DNA of 64,000 nucleotides from Parabacteroides massiliensis (GCF_900155425.1 NZ_LT700189.1:310001-374000); one strand, 5' to 3'; positions 26,533 through 36,616 are shown, counted from the first letter of the stretch. A program made the numbers and translations. The notes: a model not told the origin generated them from the letters alone.

Positions 26533-27045
26533 ATGGAGGAGAAAAAACGAAAGATAAACGCTGATAAAAAAAATTGGTATGTATTATATACCGCCCCAAG
26601 AGCGGAAAAACAGGTGAGAGACCGGGTGGGTGCGCTCGGAATCGAATGCTGGCTTCCGCTCCATCGTGCACCCCGGGTTTGGTCTGACCGTGTCAAGATT
26701 GTGGAATTGCCGTTGTTTAGCTCTTATCTGTTTGTACGGTGTACCGATCCTGTGTTGAGAAATCTGACCCGGGTGTATGGCGTGGCTCGTATTGTCTATT
26801 ACAATGGAAAACCGGCCGTTGTCCGCCAAAGAGAAATCAATGCTATCCAGGAATTTCTCGATCAGGCCGCCGAACATGCTTTATGCCCCGGCGAAGAAGT
26901 CGAAATCCTTTGCGGGGCCATGAAACATATTTCCGGTAAAGTGAAGAGGGTCAAAAAGAATCACCTCTTTCTTTACCTCGAACAATTGGGAGCTACCGTC
27001 TGTGTCAGGCTGGACGAGGTGGCGAGGGTAGACCGGTTGAAATGA
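26533..27045 (+). CDS. UpxY/NusG-like transcription antiterminator
   Basis: This 170-residue protein has an NGN domain (WYVLYTAPRAEKQVRDRVGALGIECWLP, about residues 15-42; LFSSYLFVR) and a C-terminal KOW-like domain (CPGEEVEILCGAMKHISGKVKRVKKNHLFLYLE). In Bacteroidales such proteins (UpxY) bind RNA polymerase and let it read through early stops in capsule or large polysaccharide operons. Here no capsule operon follows; the gene converges on cobQ with 3 bp between stops and sits after the GH92 genes. It may act in trans on another operon, be a relic of a lost locus, or act on the PUL. No in-frame alternative ATG exists near the start. Confidence 0.85.
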   Translation: MEEKKRKINADKKNWYVLYTAPRAEKQVRDRVGALGIECWLPLHRAPRVWSDRVKIVELPLFSSYLFVRCTDPVLRNLTRVYGVARIVYYNGKPAVVRQREINAIQEFLDQAAEHALCPGEEVEILCGAMKHISGKVKRVKKNHLFLYLEQLGATVCVRLDEVARVDRLK

Positions 27046-27048
27046 TTG

Positions 27049-28611
27049 TCAATTGTCAATTGCAAAAAGCAGTTGCCGATAGACATAATCCATATCGACA
27101 TGCTTTCTGACCAAAGCCGCCAACTTATCGTATTGTTCTTCTTTGAATGCGGCATAGTCGAAGGGGGCAGAGGTGCACGGTTGTGCGTCTTTGCTCCCTT
27201 TGTCAAAACCTTCGGCCAGGTTGTCCAAAACCTCCGGGTTGTCCAGTATCCCGTGCATATAGCTGCCCCAACACATGTTGTCCACGTAATAGCCGTCCGT
27301 CCGTCCGTCATCGAGGATGCAGACCGGGCTTTCGGGCGCGTCGCCAAGCCGTGTTGTCCGGCCCATGTGTATCTCGTAGCCCCGGCAATGGCCATGGAGG
27401 GCGTTTTGCGCCCCGTTTTTCCATACGTCGTCCGTACGCCCAGTGGAGGGCAGGAATGTGAAGGAACTTTGGCAGGTTACTTTCTCCGGTTCGATGACCG
27501 TACATTGCGGCAACAGGCCCAGCCCGGGAACGGCGGGCAGGTTACCCTCGATAGCGTCCGGGTCTTCGATCCGTGCCCCCATCATCTGATACCCACCACA
27601 GATGCCGATGATCTTTTTCCCGTTTTTGCGGGCGCGTATAATTGCATCGGCTATGCCGTTTGCCCGCAAGCTTTGCAAGTCTGAAAGTGTGTTCTTGGAT
27701 CCGGGGATCAGGATGATATCCGCTTTTTCTATCTCATCGATGTTGTTCGTGTAATAAGCATTGAAACGGGGGTCCATGTCCAAAACATCGAAGTCGGTGA
27801 AATTGGACATCCGCTTTAACAGGATGATCGCCACGTTGATCTTTCCGTCCCGGAAGGCATTGTGTTTCATATCGAGGGCAACCGAATCTTCTTCTTCGAT
27901 CTTGATGTCGCGAAACCAAGGGATCACGCCTACGACCGGCACACCGGTCAAGTCCTCGATTATCTTCCGCCCCTCGTCAAAGAGAGAAGCATCTCCTCTG
28001 AATTTATTGATAATGATACCTTTGATCAACGCTCTTTCTTCCGGTTTCAGCAGAGCGATTGTCCCGTAGACAGACCCGAAGACACCGCCCCGGTCTATGT
28101 CGGCGACCAAAAAGGTGGCTGCTCCCACCTGCTTGGCCATTCGCATGTTGGTGATGTCGCGCTCACGCAGGTTCAGTTCGGAAATACTGCCGGCTCCTTC
28201 CAGCACGATCGGGCTATAGCGGCTTTCCAGACGGTGGAAGGCAGCGACCGCCTCTTCGAACAATTTCTCTTTTCGGTTCTGCATGCCGAAATAATCCCGT
28301 GCCGACATGTTTCCGACCGGCCGGCCGTTCAAGATGACCTGAGAGCTTTTGTCATTTGTTGGTTTCAGCAACACCGGATTCATATCCGTATGCGGAGCGA
28401 TCCCACAAGCTTCGGCCTGTACCACCTGCGCACGCCCCATTTCTCCACCTTCGGGCGTGGAGTAGGAGTTGAGCGACATGTTTTGCGCCTTGAACGGAGC
28501 CGGACGATATCCGTCTTGTTTGAATATACGGCAGAAAGCCGTATTAATAACGCTTTTGCCTGCATCGGAACAAGTCCCGACAAACATGATCGGTTTCAGG
28601 TGTTTGTTCAT
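27049..28611 (-). CDS. cobQ: cobyric acid synthase (CobQ/CbiP)
   Basis: This 520-residue amidotransferase makes cobyric acid by amidating the corrin ring at four positions using glutamine and ATP, late in cobalamin synthesis. The N-terminal ATP-binding domain starts with PIMFVGTCSDAGKSVINTAFC and contains FKAQNMSLNS; the C-terminal class-I glutaminase domain has GICGGYQMMG with nucleophile Cys338 and the partner His in WGSYMHGIL. Length is normal to slightly long. The last residues FAIDN and the stop lie in an AATTGTCAATTG repeat. No other cobalamin gene is in the window and no B12 riboswitch was seen in its leader. It converges with the UpxY-like gene. Confidence 0.96.
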   Translation of the reverse strand: MNKHLKPIMFVGTCSDAGKSVINTAFCRIFKQDGYRPAPFKAQNMSLNSYSTPEGGEMGRAQVVQAEACGIAPHTDMNPVLLKPTNDKSSQVILNGRPVGNMSARDYFGMQNRKEKLFEEAVAAFHRLESRYSPIVLEGAGSISELNLRERDITNMRMAKQVGAATFLVADIDRGGVFGSVYGTIALLKPEERALIKGIIINKFRGDASLFDEGRKIIEDLTGVPVVGVIPWFRDIKIEEEDSVALDMKHNAFRDGKINVAIILLKRMSNFTDFDVLDMDPRFNAYYTNNIDEIEKADIILIPGSKNTLSDLQSLRANGIADAIIRARKNGKKIIGICGGYQMMGARIEDPDAIEGNLPAVPGLGLLPQCTVIEPEKVTCQSSFTFLPSTGRTDDVWKNGAQNALHGHCRGYEIHMGRTTRLGDAPESPVCILDDGRTDGYYVDNMCWGSYMHGILDNPEVLDNLAEGFDKGSKDAQPCTSAPFDYAAFKEEQYDKLAALVRKHVDMDYVYRQLLFAIDN

Positions 28612-28649
28612 TTATTTTGGATTTATGTAGATGACACAAAAATGCAGCA

Positions 28650-28657
28650 CAAAGATA
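28650..28657 (-). promoter_or_regulatory. -7 promoter box for cobQ
   Basis: On the minus strand this reads TATCTTTG, an exact TAnnTTTG match, giving a leader of about 30 nt. The 28612-28935 gap otherwise holds only AT-rich sequence and the divergent V-ATPase promoter. Confidence 0.6.
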
Positions 28658-28880
28658 GAATGCAATTTGTCATTTCTGTCGAAAAAAAAGACTGTTTTGG
28701 GTAGATTTTAATGTTAAAAATTTTTTGCGGGCGATAGTATTTTCAATAATTATGGTACGGATGGAACAAAATTCATTGTTTTTTGACGAATAGAGGTAAA
28801 GAATATGGTTATAATTTTGTAATGACGCTTTTTTCAATAGTGATTTCATGGACAAATAAGTGATAATTCCAAAAAAAGAA

Positions 28881-28888
28881 TAACTTTG
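28881..28888 (+). promoter_or_regulatory. -7 promoter box for the V-type ATPase operon
   Basis: TAACTTTG matches TAnnTTTG, 47 bp before the first ATG. A start near 28895 gives a leader of about 40 nt. The -33 element is not clear. Confidence 0.55.
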
Positions 28889-28935
28889 TAGGCGTTTAAT
28901 ACTTACATGGGAACAACTTAAAAATAAATATAAAA

Positions 28936-29526
28936 ATGGATACAAAGATTCAGGAACTGACCGACAAGATCTACAAGGAAGGAGTAGAGAAAGGCAACGA
29001 AGAAGCAGGGCGAATCATTGCCGATGCAAATGCTCAGAAACAGGCTATTTTGACTGAAGCAGAAGCAGAAGCGAAACGTATTGTGGCGCAGGCTGAAAAG
29101 CAAGCAGCCGAGTTGAAAAAGAATACGGAAGCCGAATTGAAGTTGTTTGCCACCCAAGCTGTAGAAGCGCTGAAGAGCGAAGTGGTAAATCTCATTACCG
29201 GGAAAATCACCTCCTCCAATGTGAAAGCGATCGTTTCTGATACTGCATTTATGCAGAAAATGGTTTTAGAAATGGCAAAGGAATGGGTGGTGAAGGAAGC
29301 TATCACGATCCAGACGGCCGATGCCGATGCACTCACCCGGTATTTCGAAGCCAATGCCAAAAGTCTCTTGGATGGCGGTGTGAAAATTGAAAAAGTGAGC
29401 GGTCATGATGCCTCTTTCGCGATCGTCCCGGCTGACGGTTCGTATAAAGTTAGTTTCGGAGAAGACGAGTTTGTCGCTTTCTTCAAAGAATTCCTTCGTC
29501 CCGGATTGGTAGAAATGCTGTTCTGA
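28936..29526 (+). CDS. ntpE: V-type ATP synthase subunit E (peripheral stalk)
   Basis: A 196-residue protein with a long Ala/Glu/Lys-rich N-terminal coiled coil (about residues 5-75, ADANAQKQAILTEAEAEAKR) and a compact C-terminal domain, the usual form of subunit E, which forms the outer stalk holding the catalytic head. It is the first gene of the operon and ends 1 bp before the DUF2764 gene. Identification rests on the coiled coil and the operon rather than on catalytic residues. Confidence 0.88.
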   Translation: MDTKIQELTDKIYKEGVEKGNEEAGRIIADANAQKQAILTEAEAEAKRIVAQAEKQAAELKKNTEAELKLFATQAVEALKSEVVNLITGKITSSNVKAIVSDTAFMQKMVLEMAKEWVVKEAITIQTADADALTRYFEANAKSLLDGGVKIEKVSGHDASFAIVPADGSYKVSFGEDEFVAFFKEFLRPGLVEMLF

Positions 29527-29527
29527 T

Positions 29528-30397
29528 ATGGGTAAGTATTATTGCTTAATCGCAGGACTCCCCAATATCGCGCTCGACGATAGTAAACTGACCTATTCCA
29601 TCAGCGAATTCAGACAGGAATTGGACGGCATACTGACGAAAGCCGATAAGAAGCTGATCGATCTGTTCTTCCTCAAATTCGACAATAAGAACCTGATTGA
29701 TCATCTCAAACAACCGGACCGTGATTCGGATCAGAGGGGATGTATAACGTACGAAGAGTTCGATGCCCTTTACAAAGCATTGAAGGAAGAAGAAAAAATT
29801 CCCAAGAATGACCGGATACCTCCTTATTTCAAGGCGTTTTTCAGAGCTTACCTTGACGCGCAAGGAAAAGAAAACAATTCCGAAATCCCGTGGGAAGACC
29901 GCTTGGCAGCCCTTTACTATGCGTATGCCATGAAAAATCCGAACAGGTTCGTTCGCGATTGGTTCGAGTTGAATTTGAATATCAACAATATGCTGACGGC
30001 TATCACCTGTCGCAAACACGGCTTCGATAAAGCCAGCTATATCGTCGGAGAGAATGAAGTCGCCCAGGCGCTTCGTACATCCAACGCCCGTGATTTCGGG
30101 TTGGGAGATACGGTGGACTATTTGCCCGATCTCGGGCGTATTGCCGAAGAAACGGATTTGATGGTTCGCGAGAAGAAAGTGGACCTCTTGAAGTGGAAAT
30201 GGCTCGAAGAACATACATTCTTTAAACCTTTCGACATAGAGAGTGTATTCGCCTATCTGCTGAAACTGGAAATGATCGAACGTTGGGTGACACTGGATAA
30301 GGCGACCGGTGAAAAGACTTTCCGTGAGATCGTCGGAGCGATGAAGAAAGGCAGCGATAATGCCTTGGAAGAATTTAAAAGAAACAATAAAAAATGA
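29528..30397 (+). CDS. DUF2764 family protein of the V-ATPase operon
   Basis: A 289-residue, mostly helical, soluble protein starting MGKYYCLIAGLPNIALDD. I recognise it as the DUF2764 family, found in V-type ATPase operons of Bacteroidales. No enzyme motif, signal peptide or membrane segment is visible. It occupies the place where subunit C (the central-stalk socket, NtpC/d) stands in other V/A-type operons, and no recognisable C gene exists here, so it may replace C functionally. That role is inference. It starts 1 bp after ntpE and is followed by an 86-bp repeat-filled gap before ntpA. Confidence 0.8.
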   Translation: MGKYYCLIAGLPNIALDDSKLTYSISEFRQELDGILTKADKKLIDLFFLKFDNKNLIDHLKQPDRDSDQRGCITYEEFDALYKALKEEEKIPKNDRIPPYFKAFFRAYLDAQGKENNSEIPWEDRLAALYYAYAMKNPNRFVRDWFELNLNINNMLTAITCRKHGFDKASYIVGENEVAQALRTSNARDFGLGDTVDYLPDLGRIAEETDLMVREKKVDLLKWKWLEEHTFFKPFDIESVFAYLLKLEMIERWVTLDKATGEKTFREIVGAMKKGSDNALEEFKRNNKK

Positions 30398-30405
30398 TAT
30401 CCGGA

Positions 30406-30478
30406 TTTATGGTTTCAGATTTATGATTTATGCGTCGATGCCAAATCATAAGTCATACATCATAAATCATAAATAAAC
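30406..30478. repeat. AT-rich inverted repeat cluster (ATTTATGATTTAT family)
   Basis: GATTTATGATTTATG-like copies (30418-30432) face AAATCATAAGTCAT and ATCATAAATCATAAATAA copies (30444-30478). They fill the gap between DUF2764 and ntpA, the same operon-internal position as the cluster at 6272-6387. Confidence 0.75.
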
Positions 30479-30483
30479 AGATT

Positions 30484-32247
30484 ATGGCTACGAAAGGAAT
30501 TGTAAAAGGAATCGTTTCCAACCTTGTTACCGTAGAGGTGGATGGACCGGTTTCCCAAAATGAGATCTGTTACATTTCCGTAGGAGGCGTGAAGCTGATG
30601 GCGGAAGTTATTAAGGTAATAGGCAAGAATGCTTTTGTACAGGTATTTGAGAGTACTCGCGGTATGCGCGTGGGCGACGAAGCCGAGTTTGAAGGACATA
30701 TGTTGGAGGTAACGTTGGGACCGGGAATGTTGTCGCGCAACTACGATGGTTTGCAGAACGACCTCGACAAGATGGAAGGTGTTTTCCTCAAACGCGGAGA
30801 ATACACGTTCCCGTTGGACAATGATAAGTTGTGGGATTTCAAACCTCTTGCCAAAGTGGGCGACAAGGTGGCCGCCGGTGCCTGGTTGGGTGAAGTAGAC
30901 GAAAACTTCCAGCCTCACAAGATCATGGTCCCCTTTACCTTCAAGGGAGAATATACGATCAAGAGCCTGAAAGAAGCAGGACAATATACAATCAATGAGG
31001 TGATAGCCGTCCTGACGGACGAAGCCGGCAAAGATGTGGAGGTGACGATGATACAACGCTGGCCGGTAAAACGCGCCATCACCTGCTACAAAGAGAAGCC
31101 GCGCCCTTATAAGTTGCTCGAAACGGGGGTCCGTACGATCGATACGGTGAACCCGATTGTGGAAGGTGGTACAGGGTTTATCCCCGGACCGTTCGGAACC
31201 GGAAAGACCGTGCTTCAGCACGCCATCTCCAAACAGGCAGAAGCCGATATCGTGATCATTGCCGCTTGTGGTGAACGTGCGAACGAGGTGGTGGAAATCT
31301 TTACCGAGTTCCCCGAACTGGTCGATCCGCATACGGGCCGTAAGTTGATGGAGCGTACCATCATTATCGCCAATACGTCGAACATGCCCGTGGCCGCCCG
31401 TGAAGCGTCTGTCTACACGGCCATGACAATCGCTGAGTATTACAGGAGTATGGGATTGAAGGTGCTTTTGATGGCTGACTCGACTTCCCGTTGGGCACAG
31501 GCCTTGCGTGAAATGTCCAACCGTTTGGAAGAACTTCCCGGACCGGACGCGTTTCCGATGGACTTGTCCGCAATCGTGGCCAACTTCTATGCACGTGCCG
31601 GATATGTACATTTGAATAATGGTGAAACGGGTTCCGTTACTTTCATCGGCACGGTATCGCCCGCCGGTGGTAACCTTAAAGAGCCTGTGACGGAAAATAC
31701 GAAGAAGGTGGCTCGTTGCTTCTACGCATTGGAGCAGGAGCGTGCCGACCGTAAACGCTATCCGGCTGTGAACCCGATCGATAGTTACTCTAAATACCTT
31801 GAATATCCCGAATTTCAGGAATATATAGCAGAACATATCTCTCCGACATGGATCGACAAGGTGAACGAGATCAAAACACGAATGTTGCGCGGTAAGGAAA
31901 TTTCCGAACAGATCAACATCCTTGGTGACGATGGTGTACCGGTGGAATATCACGTGATCTTCTGGAAATCGGAACTGATCGACTTCGTGATCCTGCAACA
32001 GGATGCGTTCGATGCGATCGATGCGGTAACCCCGCTCGCACGTCAGGAGTTCATGTTGGACAAGGTTGTGAAGATTTGCCATACCGAGTTCAAGTTCGGC
32101 TCCTTCCTCGATGTAATGGAATACTTCAAGAAGATGATCAACATATTCAAGCAAATGAACTATTCCGAATATGAGAGTGAACAGTTCAAGGCGTTTAACG
32201 CCCAGCTCGATGAACTGATCGCTAAGCAATTGACAATGGATAATTGA
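30484..32247 (+). CDS. ntpA: V-type ATP synthase catalytic subunit A
   Basis: A 587-residue catalytic subunit that binds and hydrolyses (or makes) ATP. It has the beta-barrel N-terminus (GIVKGIVSNLVTVEVDGPVS), the long A-subunit insertion (about residues 90-190), the P-loop GPFGTGKT at residues 235-242, IIAACGERANEVVEIFTEFPEL with the catalytic Glu region, and LLMADSTSRWAQALREMSNR. Length is normal for the family. The last residues AKQLTMDN and the stop are encoded by a copy of the AATTGACAATT repeat, so the natural C-terminus has been set by the repeat. Confidence 0.97.
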   Translation: MATKGIVKGIVSNLVTVEVDGPVSQNEICYISVGGVKLMAEVIKVIGKNAFVQVFESTRGMRVGDEAEFEGHMLEVTLGPGMLSRNYDGLQNDLDKMEGVFLKRGEYTFPLDNDKLWDFKPLAKVGDKVAAGAWLGEVDENFQPHKIMVPFTFKGEYTIKSLKEAGQYTINEVIAVLTDEAGKDVEVTMIQRWPVKRAITCYKEKPRPYKLLETGVRTIDTVNPIVEGGTGFIPGPFGTGKTVLQHAISKQAEADIVIIAACGERANEVVEIFTEFPELVDPHTGRKLMERTIIIANTSNMPVAAREASVYTAMTIAEYYRSMGLKVLLMADSTSRWAQALREMSNRLEELPGPDAFPMDLSAIVANFYARAGYVHLNNGETGSVTFIGTVSPAGGNLKEPVTENTKKVARCFYALEQERADRKRYPAVNPIDSYSKYLEYPEFQEYIAEHISPTWIDKVNEIKTRMLRGKEISEQINILGDDGVPVEYHVIFWKSELIDFVILQQDAFDAIDAVTPLARQEFMLDKVVKICHTEFKFGSFLDVMEYFKKMINIFKQMNYSEYESEQFKAFNAQLDELIAKQLTMDN

Positions 32248-32299
32248 CAATTTAGAAAGGGAAATATATACAAACATTTAATTGTTAATTGACAATTAA
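32227..32299. repeat. AATTGACAATT-family repeat overlapping the ntpA 3' end
   Basis: CAATTGACAATGGATAATTG overlaps the last codons of ntpA, and TTAATTGTTAATTGACAATT follows at 32279-32298, just ahead of the ntpB start. The two blocks are partly inverted copies and could pair in the mRNA between A and B. Confidence 0.75.
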
Positions 32300-32315
32300 A
32301 AAACGAAGTTTTTTT

Positions 32316-33632
32316 ATGAAGGCTTTTCAAAAAATATATACAAAGATTACCCAGATTACAAAAGCGACCTGTTCGCTGAAAGCAACGGGGGTTGGGTATG
32401 ACGAGTTGGCCTCTGTTGACGGCAAACTGGCTCAGGTGGTAAAGATTATCGGCGATGAAGTGACCCTGCAGGTCTTTTCCGGTACGGAAGGTATCCGTAC
32501 GAATGCTGAAGTCGTGTTCATGGGAAAGGCTCCTTCCTTGAAGGTGGGTGACCAGCTGGCCGGCCGTTTCTTCAACGCGTATGGTGATCCGATTGATGGC
32601 GGTCCTGTACCCGAAGGTAAAGATGTCGAAATTGGTGGTCCGTCCGTGAACCCCGTTCGCCGCCAGCAACCATCCGAACTGATCGCTACGGGTATTGCCG
32701 GTATCGACTTGAACAACACGCTGGTGACCGGGCAGAAGATCCCGTTCTTCGCTGACCCCGACCAGCCGTTCAACCAGGTAATGGCAATGGTAGCCTTGCG
32801 GGCTCAGTCCGATAAGATTATCCTGGGTGGCATGGGTATGACGAATGACGATTATCTCTTTTTTAAGAATACGTTTAGCAACGCCGGTGCACTGGATCGT
32901 ATCGTCAGTTTCATCAATACGACGGAAGACCCCTCTGTAGAACGCATCCTGATCCCTGATATGGCCTTGTGTGCGGCCGAATATTTTGCTGTGCAAAAGA
33001 ACGAAAAGGTGTTGGTGCTGCTCACCGACATGACCAACTATGCGGATGCTTTGGCAATAGTCTCCAACCGTATGGACCAGATTCCGTCGAAAGACTCCAT
33101 GCCGGGTTCCTTGTATTCCGATTTGGCCAAGATTTACGAGAAAGCTGTTCAGTTCCCTGCCGGCGGTTCGATTACGATTATTGCCGTGACGACTCTGTCC
33201 GGTGGCGACATTACGCATGCCGTGCCTGACAATACGGGCTATATCACCGAAGGCCAGTTGTACCTCCGTAAGGATAGCGATGTCGGCAAGGTGATCGTCG
33301 ACCCGTTCCGAAGCCTGTCCCGTCTGAAACAATTGGTGACCGGAAAGAAGACGCGCGAAGACCATCCGCAGGTGATGAACGCCGCCGTCCGTCTGTATGC
33401 CGATGCCGCCAATGCGAAGACGAAGATGGAGAACGGTTTCGACCTGACAGACTACGACAATCGTACATTGGCTTTCGCAAAAGACTATTCCGAAAAGCTA
33501 TTGGCTATCGACGTCAATCTCGATACGACCGAAATGCTCGATGTGGCATGGGATTTGTTCGGCGAGTATTTTGAACCGGCCGAAGTGAATATCAAACAGG
33601 CGTTGGTCGACAAATATTGGAAAAAGAATTGA
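32316..33632 (+). CDS. ntpB: V-type ATP synthase subunit B
   Basis: This 438-residue non-catalytic head subunit alternates with A in the hexamer. It lacks a P-loop, as expected, and carries GIAGIDLNNTLVTGQKIPFF, ADPDQPFNQVMAMVALRAQS, VLLTDMTNYADALAIVSNRMDQIPS and GSITIIAVTTLSGGDITHAVPDNTGYITEGQ. I start it at the ATG at 32316; a TTG nine codons upstream is inside the repeat. It ends WKKN with the stop inside another repeat copy and is followed 13 bp later by ntpD. Confidence 0.96.
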   Translation: MKAFQKIYTKITQITKATCSLKATGVGYDELASVDGKLAQVVKIIGDEVTLQVFSGTEGIRTNAEVVFMGKAPSLKVGDQLAGRFFNAYGDPIDGGPVPEGKDVEIGGPSVNPVRRQQPSELIATGIAGIDLNNTLVTGQKIPFFADPDQPFNQVMAMVALRAQSDKIILGGMGMTNDDYLFFKNTFSNAGALDRIVSFINTTEDPSVERILIPDMALCAAEYFAVQKNEKVLVLLTDMTNYADALAIVSNRMDQIPSKDSMPGSLYSDLAKIYEKAVQFPAGGSITIIAVTTLSGGDITHAVPDNTGYITEGQLYLRKDSDVGKVIVDPFRSLSRLKQLVTGKKTREDHPQVMNAAVRLYADAANAKTKMENGFDLTDYDNRTLAFAKDYSEKLLAIDVNLDTTEMLDVAWDLFGEYFEPAEVNIKQALVDKYWKKN

Positions 33633-33645
33633 CAATTTAAAAAGT

Positions 33646-34269
33646 ATGGCAATAAAGTTTCAATATAATAAAACTTCCCTTCAGCAATTGGAAAAGCAAC
33701 TGAAGATGCGTGAGCGTTCCCTGCCAACGATCAAGAGCAAGGAAAGCGCCTTGCGTATCGAAGTGAAGCGGACTAAAGACGAAGTGACGAAATTGGAACT
33801 TCAGCTTGAACAGGAAATACAGAGTTATGAAAACATGGTGGCTCTGTGGAACGAGTTCAATCCCGAACTGATTGCGGTACGGGATGTTTCTCTTTCCACC
33901 AAAAAAATAGCCGGCGTGGTGGTTCCTGTGTTGGACGAGATCCAATTCGAGATCGGTCGTTACAGCCTGTTCAATGCCCCGGCTTGGTTTGCCGACGGTA
34001 TCGAGCTATTGAAGAAGTTGGCGCGTACCGGTATCGAAGCCGAGTTTTCGGGAATGAAGTTGGAGTTGTTGGAGCATGCGCGGAAGAAAACTACTCAGAA
34101 GGTGAACCTTTTTGAGAAGGTGCAGATTCCGGGGTATAAAGATGCGATCCGCAAAGTGAAACGATTTATGGAAGACGAGGAAAGCCTCTCCAAATCATCA
34201 CAAAAGATCATGCGGGCTAATCAGGAAAAGCGTAAAGCGAAAGAAGAAAAAGAGGAGGCTGAAGTATGA
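33646..34269 (+). CDS. ntpD: V-type ATP synthase subunit D (central rotor shaft)
   Basis: A 207-residue protein made almost entirely of two long helices that form the antiparallel coiled coil of the rotor shaft (about residues 1-75 and 135-200), for example LQQLEKQLKMRERSLPTIKS and RKKTTQKVNLFEKVQIPGYK. The latter segment is a conserved mark of subunit D. Its stop overlaps the start of the subunit I gene by 4 bp (ATGA), implying translational coupling. Confidence 0.93.
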   Translation: MAIKFQYNKTSLQQLEKQLKMRERSLPTIKSKESALRIEVKRTKDEVTKLELQLEQEIQSYENMVALWNEFNPELIAVRDVSLSTKKIAGVVVPVLDEIQFEIGRYSLFNAPAWFADGIELLKKLARTGIEAEFSGMKLELLEHARKKTTQKVNLFEKVQIPGYKDAIRKVKRFMEDEESLSKSSQKIMRANQEKRKAKEEKEEAEV

Positions 34270-36086
34270 TAGTAAAGATGAGCAAATATGCCTTCATGGT
34301 ATATCATAGAGAATATGATGCATTCCTCACGACTCTCCGCGAATTGGGTGTTGTGCATGTGAAGGAAACGAACTCGATTTTGGACAATGCGGAACTACAG
34401 GCTCTGCTGGCCGAACGAAAACAGGTGGGAACAGCAATCCGCTATTGTAAGAGCTTGAATTCGCAGGTGAAAGGAGCGACTCTCGCTCCGGCACGGGAAC
34501 TGACGAAGGCCGAAGGGCTGAAACTGGTGGACAATCTGGAAGAAATGCAGGAGAAGAAGGCCCGGTTGCAAGCGGAAAAAGCTTTGTTGGAGAAGGATAT
34601 CGCTTATATGGATATCTGGGGAGAGTTCAGTTATGCAAATATCAGACGGCTGGAAAAAGCGGGCTTCGACGTGACGTTCTTTAGTTGCCCGACTTCCAAA
34701 TACGAACCCAAATGGGGAGAAGAGTACAACGCTTTTCTGGTCAATAATTTCCAGTCGGTCACCTATTTCGTGACGATCACCAAGGCGGGGACACCGATTG
34801 ACATCGATGCTGAACGTCCGAAAATGCCCGACCGGAGTTTGGCGAAACTTCATCTCGCGAAAGAACAATTACTTGACAATATCAAGGACTTGAACAATCA
34901 GTTGAAGGAGTTTGCCGCCGGTCAGTACAATACATTGATTGAGTTGGAAAAGAATATCCAAAACGAATTCAATCTCTCTCATACGTTGGTACAAACAGAC
35001 CGCGAGGCCGGTGATAAGTTGATGTTGCTGGAAGGATTTGTCCCTACAGAAGAAGCTCAGGCTATGGAGGCCGCCCTTGAAAAAGATGGCTATTATTTTC
35101 AGGAATTGGACATACAGGACGGAGACCGGGTTCCGATCAAACTGAAAAATAATAAGTTCAACCGGTTGTACGAACCGATCACCAAGATGTTTTCCTTGCC
35201 GAACTACACCGAGTTCGACCCGACGCCGTTCTTCGCCCCCTTCTTTATGCTCTTTTTCGGACTTTGTTTCGGAGATGGTGGCTATGGCTTGCTGGTGATC
35301 ATTGCTTGCACGATTATGAAGCGCAAGGTGGGGGCTGATTTCAAACCCTATCTGAGCCTGTTCCAGTATCTCGGTCTGGCGGCGCTGATTGTCGGAATCT
35401 GTACAGGATCGTTTTTCGGTATCGCTCTGGTCGATGTACCGGCGTTTGCCTCCGTAAAGGATTACTTTGTGAATAGTGATAACCTGATGACGTTCTCGAT
35501 TATCATCGGTTTGGTGCAGATCGTATTCGGAAAGGCGGTTGCCGCTTTGAAGATCATGTCGCAAAAAGGAACAAAATACGGTATTGCCCCGTTTGCCTGG
35601 GTCTTTATCATTATTGCTCTGTGTTGCACATTTGGCCTGCCGATGCTGAACGTACAATTGTCCGACACGGTGAAGAATGTATTCTTAGGTATTGCGGCAG
35701 CCGGTTTGCTGGTGGCTTTTCTCTACAATTCTCCGGGAAAGAACATCTTCCTGAATTTCGGTACAGGACTTTGGAATACTTATAATATGGCTTCGGGTCT
35801 GTTGGGAGATACGCTTTCTTACATCCGTCTGTTCGCAATCGGGCTGACCGGGGCGATTCTGGGGGGCGTGTTCAACTCGCTGGCCGTCGACATGACGGAA
35901 GGAATGAATGTTGTCCTGCGTGCGGTTTGCATGTTGCTGATCCTGCTGGTTGGCCACTCGATCAACATTGGTCTCTGTACGATCAGTTCGCTGGTTCACC
36001 CGTTGCGTCTTATTTTCGTGGAATATTATAAGAATGCGGAATTCGAAGGTGGCGGAAAAGAGTACAAGCCGTTCAAAAAAGTATAA
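34266..36086 (+). CDS. ntpI: V-type ATP synthase subunit I (membrane stator)
   Basis: A 606-residue protein with a cytoplasmic N-terminal half rich in helices (residues 1-310, MIVKMSKYAFMVYHREYDAF) and a membrane C-terminal half of about seven helices, starting PFFAPFFMLFFGLCFGDGGYG and including LSYIRLFAIGLTGAILGGVF with the conserved Arg that faces the rotor ring, and LVGHSINIGLCTISSLVHPLRLIFVEYYKN near the C-terminus. It forms the ion half-channels next to subunit K. Confidence 0.96.
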   Translation: MIVKMSKYAFMVYHREYDAFLTTLRELGVVHVKETNSILDNAELQALLAERKQVGTAIRYCKSLNSQVKGATLAPARELTKAEGLKLVDNLEEMQEKKARLQAEKALLEKDIAYMDIWGEFSYANIRRLEKAGFDVTFFSCPTSKYEPKWGEEYNAFLVNNFQSVTYFVTITKAGTPIDIDAERPKMPDRSLAKLHLAKEQLLDNIKDLNNQLKEFAAGQYNTLIELEKNIQNEFNLSHTLVQTDREAGDKLMLLEGFVPTEEAQAMEAALEKDGYYFQELDIQDGDRVPIKLKNNKFNRLYEPITKMFSLPNYTEFDPTPFFAPFFMLFFGLCFGDGGYGLLVIIACTIMKRKVGADFKPYLSLFQYLGLAALIVGICTGSFFGIALVDVPAFASVKDYFVNSDNLMTFSIIIGLVQIVFGKAVAALKIMSQKGTKYGIAPFAWVFIIIALCCTFGLPMLNVQLSDTVKNVFLGIAAAGLLVAFLYNSPGKNIFLNFGTGLWNTYNMASGLLGDTLSYIRLFAIGLTGAILGGVFNSLAVDMTEGMNVVLRAVCMLLILLVGHSINIGLCTISSLVHPLRLIFVEYYKNAEFEGGGKEYKPFKKV

Positions 36087-36133
36087 ATAACAAAAGGGAA
36101 ACATTTCCCTCTCAAAGAAAAATCAAATAATAA

Positions 36134-36616
<483 letters not shown>

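Noticed and set aside
30460-32277. Long open frame antisense to ntpA (605 codons)
   Set aside because: Fully covered by the catalytic V-ATPase subunit on the other strand; the translation resembles no known protein.
32289-32315. Upstream TTG start for ntpB
   Set aside because: It is inside the AATTGACAATT repeat and adds residues not expected in subunit B; ATG at 32316 fits better.
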